Shown: piece after piece, positions 54,381 through 61,550 of the stretch
Layout of the letters: each line of letters begins with the position of its first letter
Numbering within the stretch: the stretch's first letter is position 1
Source: Thermoplasmata archaeon
GTDB taxonomy: Archaea; Thermoplasmatota; Thermoplasmata; Thermoplasmatales; ARK-15
Assembly (NCBI GenBank): GCA_023261755.1
Contig: JAGDXS010000021.1
Coordinates: 1 to 61,550, forward strand
Length of the DNA: 61,550 nt
Direction: 5' to 3'
Position numbers and translations under genes: made by a program
The notes under the pieces: generated by a model
What the model saw: the letters and a program-made list of their open reading frames with translations, nothing else
Database searches by the model: none
What the model was told of the DNA's origin: nothing

Positions 54381-54793
54381 TGGTAATCCATACCGTCTGG
54401 TGGTTTTGATTTCTGTAGTTGCATCTGCACAGGCAATGGTATAGGTGGAGGTAGTCTTATTTCCTTGCTAATTAATACTGATTCTATAATACAACTATTT
54501 ACAATTACAGAATGAATCTCGGTAACACTTTCATCAGGTAATTTATGATTATTTTTCCATTCTTTTTCAAGTAGTGGAACATCCCCCTCCCAAATTAAAG
54601 TACCTTCCATGGTTATGATTCCCATACCGTAGTAATTAGCAGTGAACCTGAAATCTATAAAGGCTTGCCTTTTGTCTATAGCCCTTATTTCTGTGACAGT
54701 GGAATTTGTATCTATTCTTATTTCAGTGGGTGGAACATCTCCCCTCAGATACCTTTTAGCCTCGATTGAAACTAACTCAAATGATCTAATCAT
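54377..54793 (-). CDS. Conserved archaeal protein, possibly SecB-like
   Basis: This is a 138-residue soluble protein with alternating strands (IEAKRYLRGDVPPTEIRID, FIDFRFTANYYGMGIITMEG, TLIWEGD). A helix (SVTEIHSVIVNSCIIESVLI) leads to the ending LPPPIPLPVQM. The strand-helix order and the PPPIPLP end recall an archaeal family resembling the SecB chaperone fold. This is a memory-based comparison and weak. It is convergent with tfs, and the Lrp-type gene lies 67 nt upstream on the same strand. Confidence 0.55.
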   Translation of the reverse strand: MIRSFELVSIEAKRYLRGDVPPTEIRIDTNSTVTEIRAIDKRQAFIDFRFTANYYGMGIITMEGTLIWEGDVPLLEKEWKNNHKLPDESVTEIHSVIVNSCIIESVLISKEIRLPPPIPLPVQMQLQKSKPPDGMDYH

Positions 54794-54860
54794 AGAGGCA
54801 AATAATCATTAGATGTATTAAACATTTATTGAAACAAATTTTTTAATTTATTATTGAATG

Positions 54861-55373
54861 TTATAAACCTATCCAAGGATTTATTTTATACCCTTTAGCA
54901 ACGACGTGTGTTACAGCCTTAATTATTCCTTCTGTTTTCAAATCACTGTCAACAAATTCCTGAAGCTCCTTCATGGAAAGGAAAAGCCCCTCACAAAGAA
55001 GATCATATTCACCTATAATTCTATACAGAGTTAAAATCCTTTTATTTTTCATAAGTTTTTGGGCTACATCTTCAATTTTATTTGTATCCGCTTTAAGATA
55101 AATGTAAGCCTTTATACTATTTTCTATTGCAGGAATATTCACAAGAGCAGAAAATCCTAGAATTATTTTTCTATCAATAAGTTCCTTTATCCTTCTTCTT
55201 ATTGTTGCCTCACTTACGCCCAGTGCTTCGGCTATTTCGGAATTCGTAGTCCTTGCATCATTTCTTAAAAAACAAAGAATTGCAAGATCTATTTGATCTA
55301 CTGGTAATAAAGACGGATCCATCAGAGCCCATCTTTCCGATATATCACATTTTAATTTTTCAAAATCTACCAT
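54861..55373 (-). CDS. Lrp/AsnC-family transcriptional regulator
   Basis: This 170-residue regulator has a helix-turn-helix at ~27-75 (DLAILCFLRNDARTTNSEIA, GVSEATIRRRIKELIDRKII). A RAM-type ligand/oligomer domain follows (KAYIYLKADTNKIEDVAQKL, YRIIGEYDLLCEGLF). The first ~20 residues form a short extra extension. Family members respond to amino acids and act globally or locally; the target is not visible. No operator can be assigned. Confidence 0.9.
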   Translation of the reverse strand: MVDFEKLKCDISERWALMDPSLLPVDQIDLAILCFLRNDARTTNSEIAEALGVSEATIRRRIKELIDRKIILGFSALVNIPAIENSIKAYIYLKADTNKIEDVAQKLMKNKRILTLYRIIGEYDLLCEGLFLSMKELQEFVDSDLKTEGIIKAVTHVVAKGYKINPWIGL

Positions 55374-55438
55374 ATTATATCACATTTAAATCAAAATAAA
55401 GCGAATTACTTAAATTTTTTTATGAAAATCGCCAATAA

Positions 55439-56371
55439 TTATTCAACATTTATTTTTGGTATATATTTTTCTTTCTGCAATAAAACAACTCTACTATCCT
55501 CTCTTTCGTCTGAAAAATAATAACTCAATTTTTCAGCAAGTTTGTTTGAAAAATCCCTTATATCTTGATGTGAAGGCATACTATCTATTGTTATCCTTTC
55601 TCTGGAATATCCTACATAAACGTATCCCTTAGGCTCTATAAAGTGTGGTTCTGCTTTACTATCAAGCTTTGCATATTCATCTATGTAATCCATATTCCAA
55701 TTTTTTACTAAGGTATGCCTAATCACTTTCCTTGTATTCAATGAGGGTAACAATTCTAGTGTTTTGTTAAGCCTTTCCCAACCCTTGGAAATCATTGGAA
55801 CAAGCAATTTTTTATATATTTCTTCATTCGGTGCAGCGACTGTAACATATAACTGAGTTGGCAACGGATCCAAATTTTCCAAAACCTCTGGCATAGTACC
55901 ATTTGTTACAAGAAATGTGGTAATACCCCTTTTGTGATATTCTGCAATTAAATCACTGAGATAAGGATAAAGAGTAGGTTCACCCGTAAGCGAAATTGCT
56001 ACATGTTTTGGTTCAAGAGCTTCAATGTATTTCTTTTTATCTGCCTGAGGATTACCACCATAACCTGATATCAACTTTTTCTGTGCCTTTATGCTCTCTT
56101 CAACAATTTGCTTGGGATCATCTGGATTTTCAATATATGTTTCGTTAAATCCCTGATATCTCCAGCAGAAAAGACAATTTTGTGTGCATTGGTTTAAAGC
56201 TGGAGTCATTTGAATGCACCTGTGTGTCCTTATGCCATAAAAAGTTTCTTTATAACAGGGTCTATCCCTTAGCATACTTTCTCTAAACCAATGACATAAC
56301 TTTACAGCTGAATTTTCGCCTGTCAATGCATAACCTTGTTTTTTTAGAACTAATTTTAATGATTCTTCCAT
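55439..56371 (-). CDS. taw1: Radical SAM tRNA 4-demethylwyosine synthase (TYW1)
   Basis: This enzyme forms the tricyclic ring of wyosine at G37 of tRNA-Phe from methylated guanosine and pyruvate. The 310-residue protein has the radical SAM cysteines in CTQNCLFCWRY (~62-72), with the second-cluster Cys residues in the preceding region (CHWF, CYKETFYG, HRCIQM). VAISLTGEPTLYPYL is the GEP-like SAM motif and the C-terminal block includes FIEPKGYVYVGYSR. Length fits archaeal Taw1. It stands alone on its strand, divergent from the KaiC-like trio. Confidence 0.9.
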   Translation of the reverse strand: MEESLKLVLKKQGYALTGENSAVKLCHWFRESMLRDRPCYKETFYGIRTHRCIQMTPALNQCTQNCLFCWRYQGFNETYIENPDDPKQIVEESIKAQKKLISGYGGNPQADKKKYIEALEPKHVAISLTGEPTLYPYLSDLIAEYHKRGITTFLVTNGTMPEVLENLDPLPTQLYVTVAAPNEEIYKKLLVPMISKGWERLNKTLELLPSLNTRKVIRHTLVKNWNMDYIDEYAKLDSKAEPHFIEPKGYVYVGYSRERITIDSMPSHQDIRDFSNKLAEKLSYYFSDEREDSRVVLLQKEKYIPKINVE

Positions 56372-56485
56372 ATTATTAATCCTAATAATTTTTTATATAT
56401 CTATTTTTCCCATATTTTTATCTATGTTATAAAATTTTTAATTAAAACAAAAAAATTAAATAATGAGGATAAGAATATCTCAAGT

Positions 56486-57226
56486 ATGGAAAAGGTAAGG
56501 GAGCGATGCTTAACAGGAATTGAGGCTTTGGATAACATTCTTAATGGCGGAATACCAAAGGGTAATACTGTTTTAATTACAGGCTCTGCAGGTACTGGAA
56601 AAACAACATTAAGCATTGAATTCCTAGTTCATGGTGCAATGAAGGGTGAAAAAGGGTTGTACATTTCCGTAACTGAGGCATCTGAAAAATTACTTGAAAA
56701 TCTTATTGTATATGACTTTTTCTCAAAAGAAATGATACAGAAGGGTATTATTTTTATAGATATACCAGAAATTTATGAAAAACTTGGAATGAATAAGCTC
56801 CAATTTTCCATGGAAGACATAAATCTGCTGATAGAAAATATTGTTAAAATTGTAACAGAATTTAATGTAAAAAGGGTGGTAATAGATTCTATAACATCAA
56901 TATGCTATAGATTGCAAACAGAAGAGAAGATTATGGAATTCATTCTTCGTTTAAGTAAAGCCTTATCCGAACTAGGCTGCACAACATTTCTTGTTTCTGA
57001 GCTACTTCCTTCTGCTAAAGGATATTCTCAATATGGTGTTGAAGAAGCGGTTTCAGATGGCATAATTCTATTGGGTAATTTAGAGAGGAGGGGAGATTTA
57101 CTTAGAACATTAAGGGTGGTAAAAATGAGAGGGACATCGCATTCTAGAGCTACATATGTTTTGGATATAACAAGCATAGGTATTCTTTTGGTTCCATTGC
57201 TTAAGGGAGGAGGTGAGTTAATCTAA
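56486..57226 (+). CDS. KaiC-like RecA-superfamily ATPase
   Basis: This is a 246-residue single KaiC/RadA-type domain. GIEALDNILNGGIPKGN is the entry motif and Walker A is GSAGTGKTT (33-41). The acidic residue after strand 2 is in YISVTEASE, Walker B is RVVIDSITSI (~131-140), and the ending RVVKMRGTSHSRATY carries the KaiC-family MRGTxHS motif. It should bind and hydrolyse ATP. It is the first of three tightly packed genes; its stop overlaps the next start by one base (TAATG). The other two lack a working Walker A. Confidence 0.83.
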   Translation: MEKVRERCLTGIEALDNILNGGIPKGNTVLITGSAGTGKTTLSIEFLVHGAMKGEKGLYISVTEASEKLLENLIVYDFFSKEMIQKGIIFIDIPEIYEKLGMNKLQFSMEDINLLIENIVKIVTEFNVKRVVIDSITSICYRLQTEEKIMEFILRLSKALSELGCTTFLVSELLPSAKGYSQYGVEEAVSDGIILLGNLERRGDLLRTLRVVKMRGTSHSRATYVLDITSIGILLVPLLKGGGELI

Positions 57227-57786
57227 TGAACAGTGAAGAATTTCAGAAAAAATTAAAAACTTATCAGGAACCACTTTCAATTAGTGTTTCTGTATCACTT
57301 TCAAATTATTTTGATATTATAAAGTACATACTTGATGATTTTTCTAATAATAAGAATATTCCAATTATCTATATATCAGCAACTATTCCATCAAAAAGTA
57401 TTTCCACAGTTTTGGATGTTTATGGTATTGATTCAAAGAAAATATTCTTTGTAGATTGTATATCACATATAATGATGAGTTCAACAACATATACTGATAG
57501 AACAGTTTTTGTAGAGAGTCCAACGATGCTAGAAACAATTATGTTAAAGGCTGAATATATTTTAAACAAGTATGTTATGAAAAATAGCCTCGTAATAGTT
57601 GATTCAATTAATTCTCTAGCAATTCATAATGATATGAAAATTCTATCAGAATTTTTGCACCTTTTTGTTACTTATTTAAGATCAAGGAGCGCTTATTTTA
57701 TAATACTTTCAATGAAAGAACAGAGCAATAACGAAATTTCTAACATTCTCAATTTTGTTAGCGATGAAATATTGGAGGTAGAATAA
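57226..57786 (+). CDS. RecA-fold protein lacking Walker A (KaiC-associated)
   Basis: This is a 186-residue protein with the KaiC/RecA sheet order but no P-loop. The region where Walker A should be is absent, the first strands being PIIYISATIPSKSISTVLD. A clear Walker-B-like strand is present (SLVIVDSINSLAIHNDMKIL, ~124-143), as is VFVESPTMLE. Similar short proteins occur beside KaiC-like ATPases in other archaea, as I recall. It is likely a non-catalytic partner in a mixed ring. It overlaps the upstream gene by 1 nt and is 1 nt from the next. Confidence 0.6.
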   Translation: MNSEEFQKKLKTYQEPLSISVSVSLSNYFDIIKYILDDFSNNKNIPIIYISATIPSKSISTVLDVYGIDSKKIFFVDCISHIMMSSTTYTDRTVFVESPTMLETIMLKAEYILNKYVMKNSLVIVDSINSLAIHNDMKILSEFLHLFVTYLRSRSAYFIILSMKEQSNNEISNILNFVSDEILEVE

Positions 57787-57787
57787 A

Positions 57788-58528
57788 ATGAATTCTGTTC
57801 CAACGGGTGTAGAGAATTTGGACAGTGCTCTTATAAGTGGTATACCGATTGGATATACAGTTCTATTATCAGGTACTCCGGGATCTGGAATAGAACTATT
57901 TGCAAAACAGTTCATTGGTTCGCATCTCCCTGAAGAGGATGCAACTTATATAACCACAACTGAAAAGACCGAAGATATTATTAATACGATGAAGGATTTC
58001 AATTGGAAAACTGATATAAAAATTGTTAATTTAGGTGAAGAATTTTATAGAAGAGTTCTGGAAAAAGAAATATTTATTAGCAAATATAGGGAAGAGGGCA
58101 TTCCCGCATCAGAAATTCTTAGGCCTCACAAATTTCATATTGAAAAAGAGTTAGATATCCTTACCCTTTTAACATATGAAATTTCTATGCTCAAATCACC
58201 ATTCAGGCTTGTTTTAGATTCATTGGATTTTCTTTTTAGCAATGAGGAAAATTCTAGGGTCATATCAACACTTAGAACAATTAAGTCACATACGCAGTAT
58301 AGGCAGGGAGTATCACTTTTTACACTGGTGACAACCCTTTACCCAAGCATTGTTCAAAGTGGCGTTGAGGAGATTGTGGATATTATTTTAACCATGGAAA
58401 ATATAAGAACTCAAACGGGTTTTGATAGAATTTTCACAATTAAAAAATTCAGAAATCATCCAGAAAAAGTGGGAATATTCAAATACAACTTCTCAAAAAA
58501 TGGTATTATAATTCAAAAGATTTTTTAG
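57788..58528 (+). CDS. KaiC-like protein with degenerate Walker A
   Basis: This is a 246-residue paralogue of the first gene in the cluster. PTGVENLDSALISGIPIGYT matches the KaiC entry motif, but the P-loop GTPGSGIELFA (29-39) has Ile-Glu where Lys-Thr/Ser is required. A Walker-B-like strand, RLVLDSLDFLF (~139-149), remains. The C-terminal domain (IKKFRNHPEKVGIFKYNF) is intact. ATP hydrolysis is unlikely, and a regulatory or structural role beside the active first gene is inferred. The stop overlaps the convergent XPF gene by 4 nt. Confidence 0.68.
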   Translation: MNSVPTGVENLDSALISGIPIGYTVLLSGTPGSGIELFAKQFIGSHLPEEDATYITTTEKTEDIINTMKDFNWKTDIKIVNLGEEFYRRVLEKEIFISKYREEGIPASEILRPHKFHIEKELDILTLLTYEISMLKSPFRLVLDSLDFLFSNEENSRVISTLRTIKSHTQYRQGVSLFTLVTTLYPSIVQSGVEEIVDIILTMENIRTQTGFDRIFTIKKFRNHPEKVGIFKYNFSKNGIIIQKIF

Positions 58529-59184
58529 TGTAGTAATTTGTAAATAAGCTTTGCTTTTTCATCGCCTATCCCTTTTATTTTCTTCAATTCATAAATTTTA
58601 GCGTTTGATATGTTTTCAATTGAACCAAATTTTTCTAGTAATAGTTTTGCAGTCTTTTCACCCACATATGGTATTGAACTTAAGATGTAAATCTTCCAGG
58701 ACTGATCATCCATAGAATAATTAATTTTTCTTTCCCATTTTACATTTGGAACTCCATCATTCTTTTTTTCTTTTTCTCTTTGGATTAGAATCCTTATAAA
58801 TTCTGAGAGAGCATGGTCAGTTTCAGTATGAAAAACTTGAATGTTGTATACAAAAACAATTTCCTGCAATGCCCCAAATATGCTTGCCCAGCTCATCCTC
58901 GCCGATAATACAGCAGATAGCATCTGCTCGTGAATTAATAAAATTCTCCTTTTTATTTTATAATCAAGAATTGTTTCAGTTGATTGTAACCTGGCAAGCT
59001 GATCCCATAACCTTGAATTTTTAATTGATTCAATGAAATCTACAGAATTTTTTCTTTCTATTATTATTGCCTGATCATCGATTGGGATTAATATATCACC
59101 TATTTGTAAATTATAGATCTTAACATCATCTATTTCTAAAGCAATAGGAATAATTTTTCTTTCTCTGTAATCTAAAATGATCAT
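58525..59184 (-). CDS. XPF/ERCC4-type structure-specific nuclease
   Basis: This is a 219-residue stand-alone XPF nuclease. The ERCC4 active site runs from LDYRERK (4-10) through LQIGDILI to IIERKNSVDFIES (~46-58, the ERKxxxD motif). The C-terminal tandem helix-hairpin-helix is SIPYVGEKTAKLLLEKFG then IKGIGDEKAKLIYKLL. There is no helicase domain, unlike Hef of other euryarchaea, so it matches the short XPF form that acts with PCNA on branched DNA. It lies 2 nt after the ABCE1 gene in the same direction. Confidence 0.9.
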   Translation of the reverse strand: MIILDYRERKIIPIALEIDDVKIYNLQIGDILIPIDDQAIIIERKNSVDFIESIKNSRLWDQLARLQSTETILDYKIKRRILLIHEQMLSAVLSARMSWASIFGALQEIVFVYNIQVFHTETDHALSEFIRILIQREKEKKNDGVPNVKWERKINYSMDDQSWKIYILSSIPYVGEKTAKLLLEKFGSIENISNAKIYELKKIKGIGDEKAKLIYKLLH

Positions 59185-59186
59185 AA

Positions 59187-60950
59187 TTATAGATAGTAAT
59201 ATTCCCCTTTTATTTTTTGTTCTCTGTCATTATATGAGTTTGGCTTGTTTATTCTTGGTCTTTTTGTGTTTTCATCCCTTCTGAATGTTATGCCAACATA
59301 TTTTAAGAATTTGTTCATGCCCTCCCTCATAGAGTATGGGCCAGATCCCTGCCCCGATACACCTGGTTGTCCTTCAAAAACCATCAATGAATCTGAAATA
59401 AGATCTATGAAGTAAACATCATGATCCACAACAAGCGCAGTTTTTTTAGTTTTTTCTATAAATCTTCTTATTATTTTTGACACAGTTATTCTTTTTGCTG
59501 AGTCGAGATAAGCAGAGGGTTCATCAAGTAAATATACATCAGCATTTTTTCCAAGGCATAATGATATTGCAACTACCTGAAGTTCTCCACCCGAAAGATC
59601 TCCTATTTTTGTTTCTTGAATTATTTTTATATTAAGAGGTTCCCAGATTTCAGTTTTGAAAAACTGGTCATTGAACATTTCTTTTAGATTATTTTCGAGG
59701 AGATCATTTACAGTTAGATTTTCATCGAATCTAATGTATTGAGGTTTATAGCTGATTTTAACATTACCCATGACATTACCAGAATCTGGTAACTCCTCCC
59801 CAGCTAAAATTTTAACAAATGTTGTTTTTCCAGTTGCATTAGGGCCAACTACCCCTACAACCTCACTTTTAGCAAGTTTCCCGCCATATACTTTCATTTT
59901 AAAATTCTCATAATTTTTTTCAATATCTGACCATTCTACCAATGGGATTATATTTTTATCTATAGCGGGTGGATGCACAAAAAATTGAACTTTCCAATCT
60001 CTGATTCTGACATTTTCTTCCTTAATGAAACCTGTTAAATATGAATTAATTCCATGTCTTGTTGATAACAAATTTGATACAACACCGTAAGCACTTTCAC
60101 TACCATAGAGAATGTGAATTTCATCAGTAAGAAAATCAAGTATAGCAAGGTCGTGCTCAACAACATAAACCTGCTTCTTTTCTGCCAGTTCCCTAATAAC
60201 TTTTGCAAATTCCAACCTTTGTTTTATGTCAAGATAGGACGAAGGTTCATCGAAGAAATAAATATCCGCATCCTTCATTATTGTAGTAGCTATGGATAGT
60301 GATTGAAGTTCTCCACCAGAAAGATTTTTAATATCCCTATCCAGCAATTTTTTCATGTTTAAAAGTTCAAGAATTTCATCCTTTTTATTACTTTCAATCT
60401 TATCCAACAAACTTTTCACACTGCCAGAATACAATCTTGGTATTATGTCAACATACTGGGGTTTTGTGGATATTTTAATTTTTCCACTATACAATTCTTT
60501 GAAGTAATCGCCATATATCGATCCCCTGAAATGATCTATTACCTCATCTTTTTCCACCTTTCTTTCCCAATGGCCTAAATTTGGAATTAAAAATCCTGAA
60601 AGAATATTAATTGTTGTTGATTTTCCAAGACCATTTTGCCCCAATATGCCTATGGGTACACCTTTTTTTATCGAAGGCAATCTATATATTCTAAATCCAT
60701 TTTCGCTGTATTGATGAACAATGTCCTCTTTAAGTTCCTCAGGTAGATTTATAATTCTTATAGCCTCATATGGACATTTGTGTACACATATTCCACAGCC
60801 TATACAAAGTTCTTCAGATATAGTAGGAAACCCCGATTCTTGAAATTCTACTACTTTTTCTCCCATTCTCTGGGGTGGACAGTAAAACTGGCATTCATGG
60901 TTGCAGTTTTTTGGATGACACTGGTCTTCTATGATTACTGCTATGTGCAT
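59187..60950 (-). CDS. abce1: ABCE1/Rli1 ribosome-recycling ATPase
   Basis: ABCE1 splits terminated ribosomes into subunits. The 587-residue protein has the N-terminal twin 4Fe-4S domain (CHPKNCNHECQFYC ~10-23, then CIGCGICVHKCP ~49-60). NBD1 has GQNGLGKSTT, LSGGELQ and DEPSSYLD; NBD2 has GPNATGKTTF, LSGGELQV and DEPSAYLD. A hinge lies between and after them. I use ATG 60950, with AAGGAGAG just upstream and the conserved start MHIAVIIE; an in-frame TTG eight codons earlier lies within the previous gene. The ATG overlaps the preceding stop by one base (TAATG). Confidence 0.95.
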   Translation of the reverse strand: MHIAVIIEDQCHPKNCNHECQFYCPPQRMGEKVVEFQESGFPTISEELCIGCGICVHKCPYEAIRIINLPEELKEDIVHQYSENGFRIYRLPSIKKGVPIGILGQNGLGKSTTINILSGFLIPNLGHWERKVEKDEVIDHFRGSIYGDYFKELYSGKIKISTKPQYVDIIPRLYSGSVKSLLDKIESNKKDEILELLNMKKLLDRDIKNLSGGELQSLSIATTIMKDADIYFFDEPSSYLDIKQRLEFAKVIRELAEKKQVYVVEHDLAILDFLTDEIHILYGSESAYGVVSNLLSTRHGINSYLTGFIKEENVRIRDWKVQFFVHPPAIDKNIIPLVEWSDIEKNYENFKMKVYGGKLAKSEVVGVVGPNATGKTTFVKILAGEELPDSGNVMGNVKISYKPQYIRFDENLTVNDLLENNLKEMFNDQFFKTEIWEPLNIKIIQETKIGDLSGGELQVVAISLCLGKNADVYLLDEPSAYLDSAKRITVSKIIRRFIEKTKKTALVVDHDVYFIDLISDSLMVFEGQPGVSGQGSGPYSMREGMNKFLKYVGITFRRDENTKRPRINKPNSYNDREQKIKGEYYYL

Positions 60951-61369
60951 TACTCTCCTTCTCCCCTTGACCAATATTCATCCGGTATTTCTTTATAAAT
61001 GTCGCTGATGTTCTCCTCTTTTTCCTCTTTCTTTTCCTCTTGCTGAAGCTCAATAATTCTTCTTGTATTTATAACCCAATAGTGTATTCTCCATTCTCTT
61101 CCATCATAGAGGGTAGTTTCCTCCCTTTCAGGTAGAAGAATTCTTATTTCTTCCATCATATAAAAGAGGCCTCGATCATCAGGTTCTAGATAATTATCTA
61201 TCATTCTTTCATCAAAACCAAAAAAATTTAAAATGTGTTGTGATAATAGCAAGGCCTCATCCATGCTCATTTTGCTCTCACTTTTTATACCATTTCTAAT
61301 AGCCTTAGCTAGCATTTCAACCGTAATTACATGAGCTTCCGGAGGAGTTATTTCAGTAATAATTGGCAT
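60950..61369 (-). CDS. Unrecognised acidic 139-aa protein coupled to ABCE1
   Basis: I do not recognise this protein with confidence. An N-terminal helical domain (~1-110) includes ITVEMLAKAIRNGI, MDEALLLSQHILNFFGF and REWRIHYWVINTRRI, the last suggesting a small winged-helix-like fold. A highly charged Lys/Glu tail (~111-130) follows. It ends in TAATG shared with the ABCE1 start, so the two proteins are made together and a role in translation or ribosome recycling is possible. GAGGTAAAATC precedes the ATG, and a TATA-like stretch lies at ~61407-61422. Confidence 0.65.
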   Translation of the reverse strand: MPIITEITPPEAHVITVEMLAKAIRNGIKSESKMSMDEALLLSQHILNFFGFDERMIDNYLEPDDRGLFYMMEEIRILLPEREETTLYDGREWRIHYWVINTRRIIELQQEEKKEEKEENISDIYKEIPDEYWSRGEGE

Positions 61370-61496
61370 GATTTTACCTCAAAGTGCAACAAAAGTTTAC
61401 GTAATAAAAATATATAAATATTTCCTGAAAATTGATTTCATATATCATAGGAAAAAGAAAAATTTTATCAAAATGAATACTTTATAAGGCTTACTA

Positions 61497-61550
61497 GCTC
61501 CCGTGGTGTAGACCGGTCAAGCATAAGGGACTCTCAATCCCTCGACACGG
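61497..61550 (+). tRNA. tRNA-Glu (anticodon CTC), truncated by window end
   Basis: The 5' acceptor strand GCTCCCG is followed by a D arm (GTGTAGACCGGTCAAGCAT). The anticodon stem AGGGA/TCCCT with loop CTCTCAA gives anticodon CTC. The variable and T arms begin but run off the window after CGACACGG. The bases before it include TTTATAAGG at ~61480-61488, which is rather close for a TATA box, so the promoter is not assigned. Confidence 0.88.

Overview
The window is a gene-dense, strongly AT-rich (roughly one-third G+C by eye) stretch of an archaeal chromosome. FtsZ, ABCE1/Rli1, TFS, TYW1-type radical SAM enzyme, fibrillarin, archaeal-type SRP54, a DUF2070 membrane protein and a stand-alone XPF nuclease all point to Euryarchaeota. 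The thermopsin-type surface protein with ESGLPSGT repeats, the non-phosphorylative Entner-Doudoroff genes with a Thermoplasma-like glucose dehydrogenase, the proton-pumping pyrophosphatase and the many MFS carriers point to Thermoplasmatales (heterotrophic thermoacidophiles such as Thermoplasma, Picrophilus, Ferroplasma). The species cannot be named from the sequence. Many start codons lie about 22-26 nt downstream of a TATA-like box, suggesting leaderless mRNAs; others carry a GGTGA/GGAGG ribosome site.

Layout. 1-2.5 kb: accessory-looking patch with an unidentified membrane-anchored protein, a HAD phosphatase and a decayed transposase. 2.5-4.3 kb: ftsZ divergent from a PRC-barrel gene. 4.4-5.9 kb: a cobalamin-type radical SAM gene ruined by two frameshifts, two stops and loss of a cluster cysteine. 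6-17 kb: MFS carriers with winged-helix/MarR regulators, a 1278-residue thermopsin-like surface protein, an M50 protease with a cupin, and a spermidine-synthase-like enzyme beside an MFS gene. 17-26 kb: ion permease, SRP54, TatD-like hydrolase, DHA2 carrier, ABC exporter, and a benzoylformate-decarboxylase-like enzyme paired with a 2-hydroxyacid dehydrogenase, then tRNA-Gly. 26.3-30.3 kb: an apparent operon of uppS, fibrillarin, a sugar epimerase and two RecA/KaiC-like proteins.

31-49 kb holds the metabolic core. A dienoyl-CoA-reductase-like flavoprotein and a cyclic-2,3-diphosphoglycerate synthetase-like gene come first. Glycogen genes follow (debranching enzyme, glycosyltransferase, GH57 enzyme, convergent GH15 glucoamylase). 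Then comes an operon of ADP-forming acyl-CoA synthetase, gluconate dehydratase, a cyclase-family hydrolase and glucose dehydrogenase, with a convergent KDG aldolase. Read together, storage glucan would be hydrolysed to free glucose and taken to pyruvate without phosphorylation, and acetyl-CoA would be converted to acetate with ATP gain. DUF2070, NMN adenylyltransferase and a K+-independent-type H+-pyrophosphatase follow.

51-61.5 kb: a membrane-anchored peptide-binding protein with PKD domains, TFS, an Lrp-type regulator, the TYW1-type enzyme, a second KaiC-like cluster of three genes (one with an intact Walker A, two without), an XPF nuclease, ABCE1 overlapping an unrecognised gene, and a tRNA-Glu cut by the window end. 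The strongest candidate for an undescribed system is the recurring combination of one intact KaiC-like ATPase with one or two catalytically degenerate paralogues, seen at two places.
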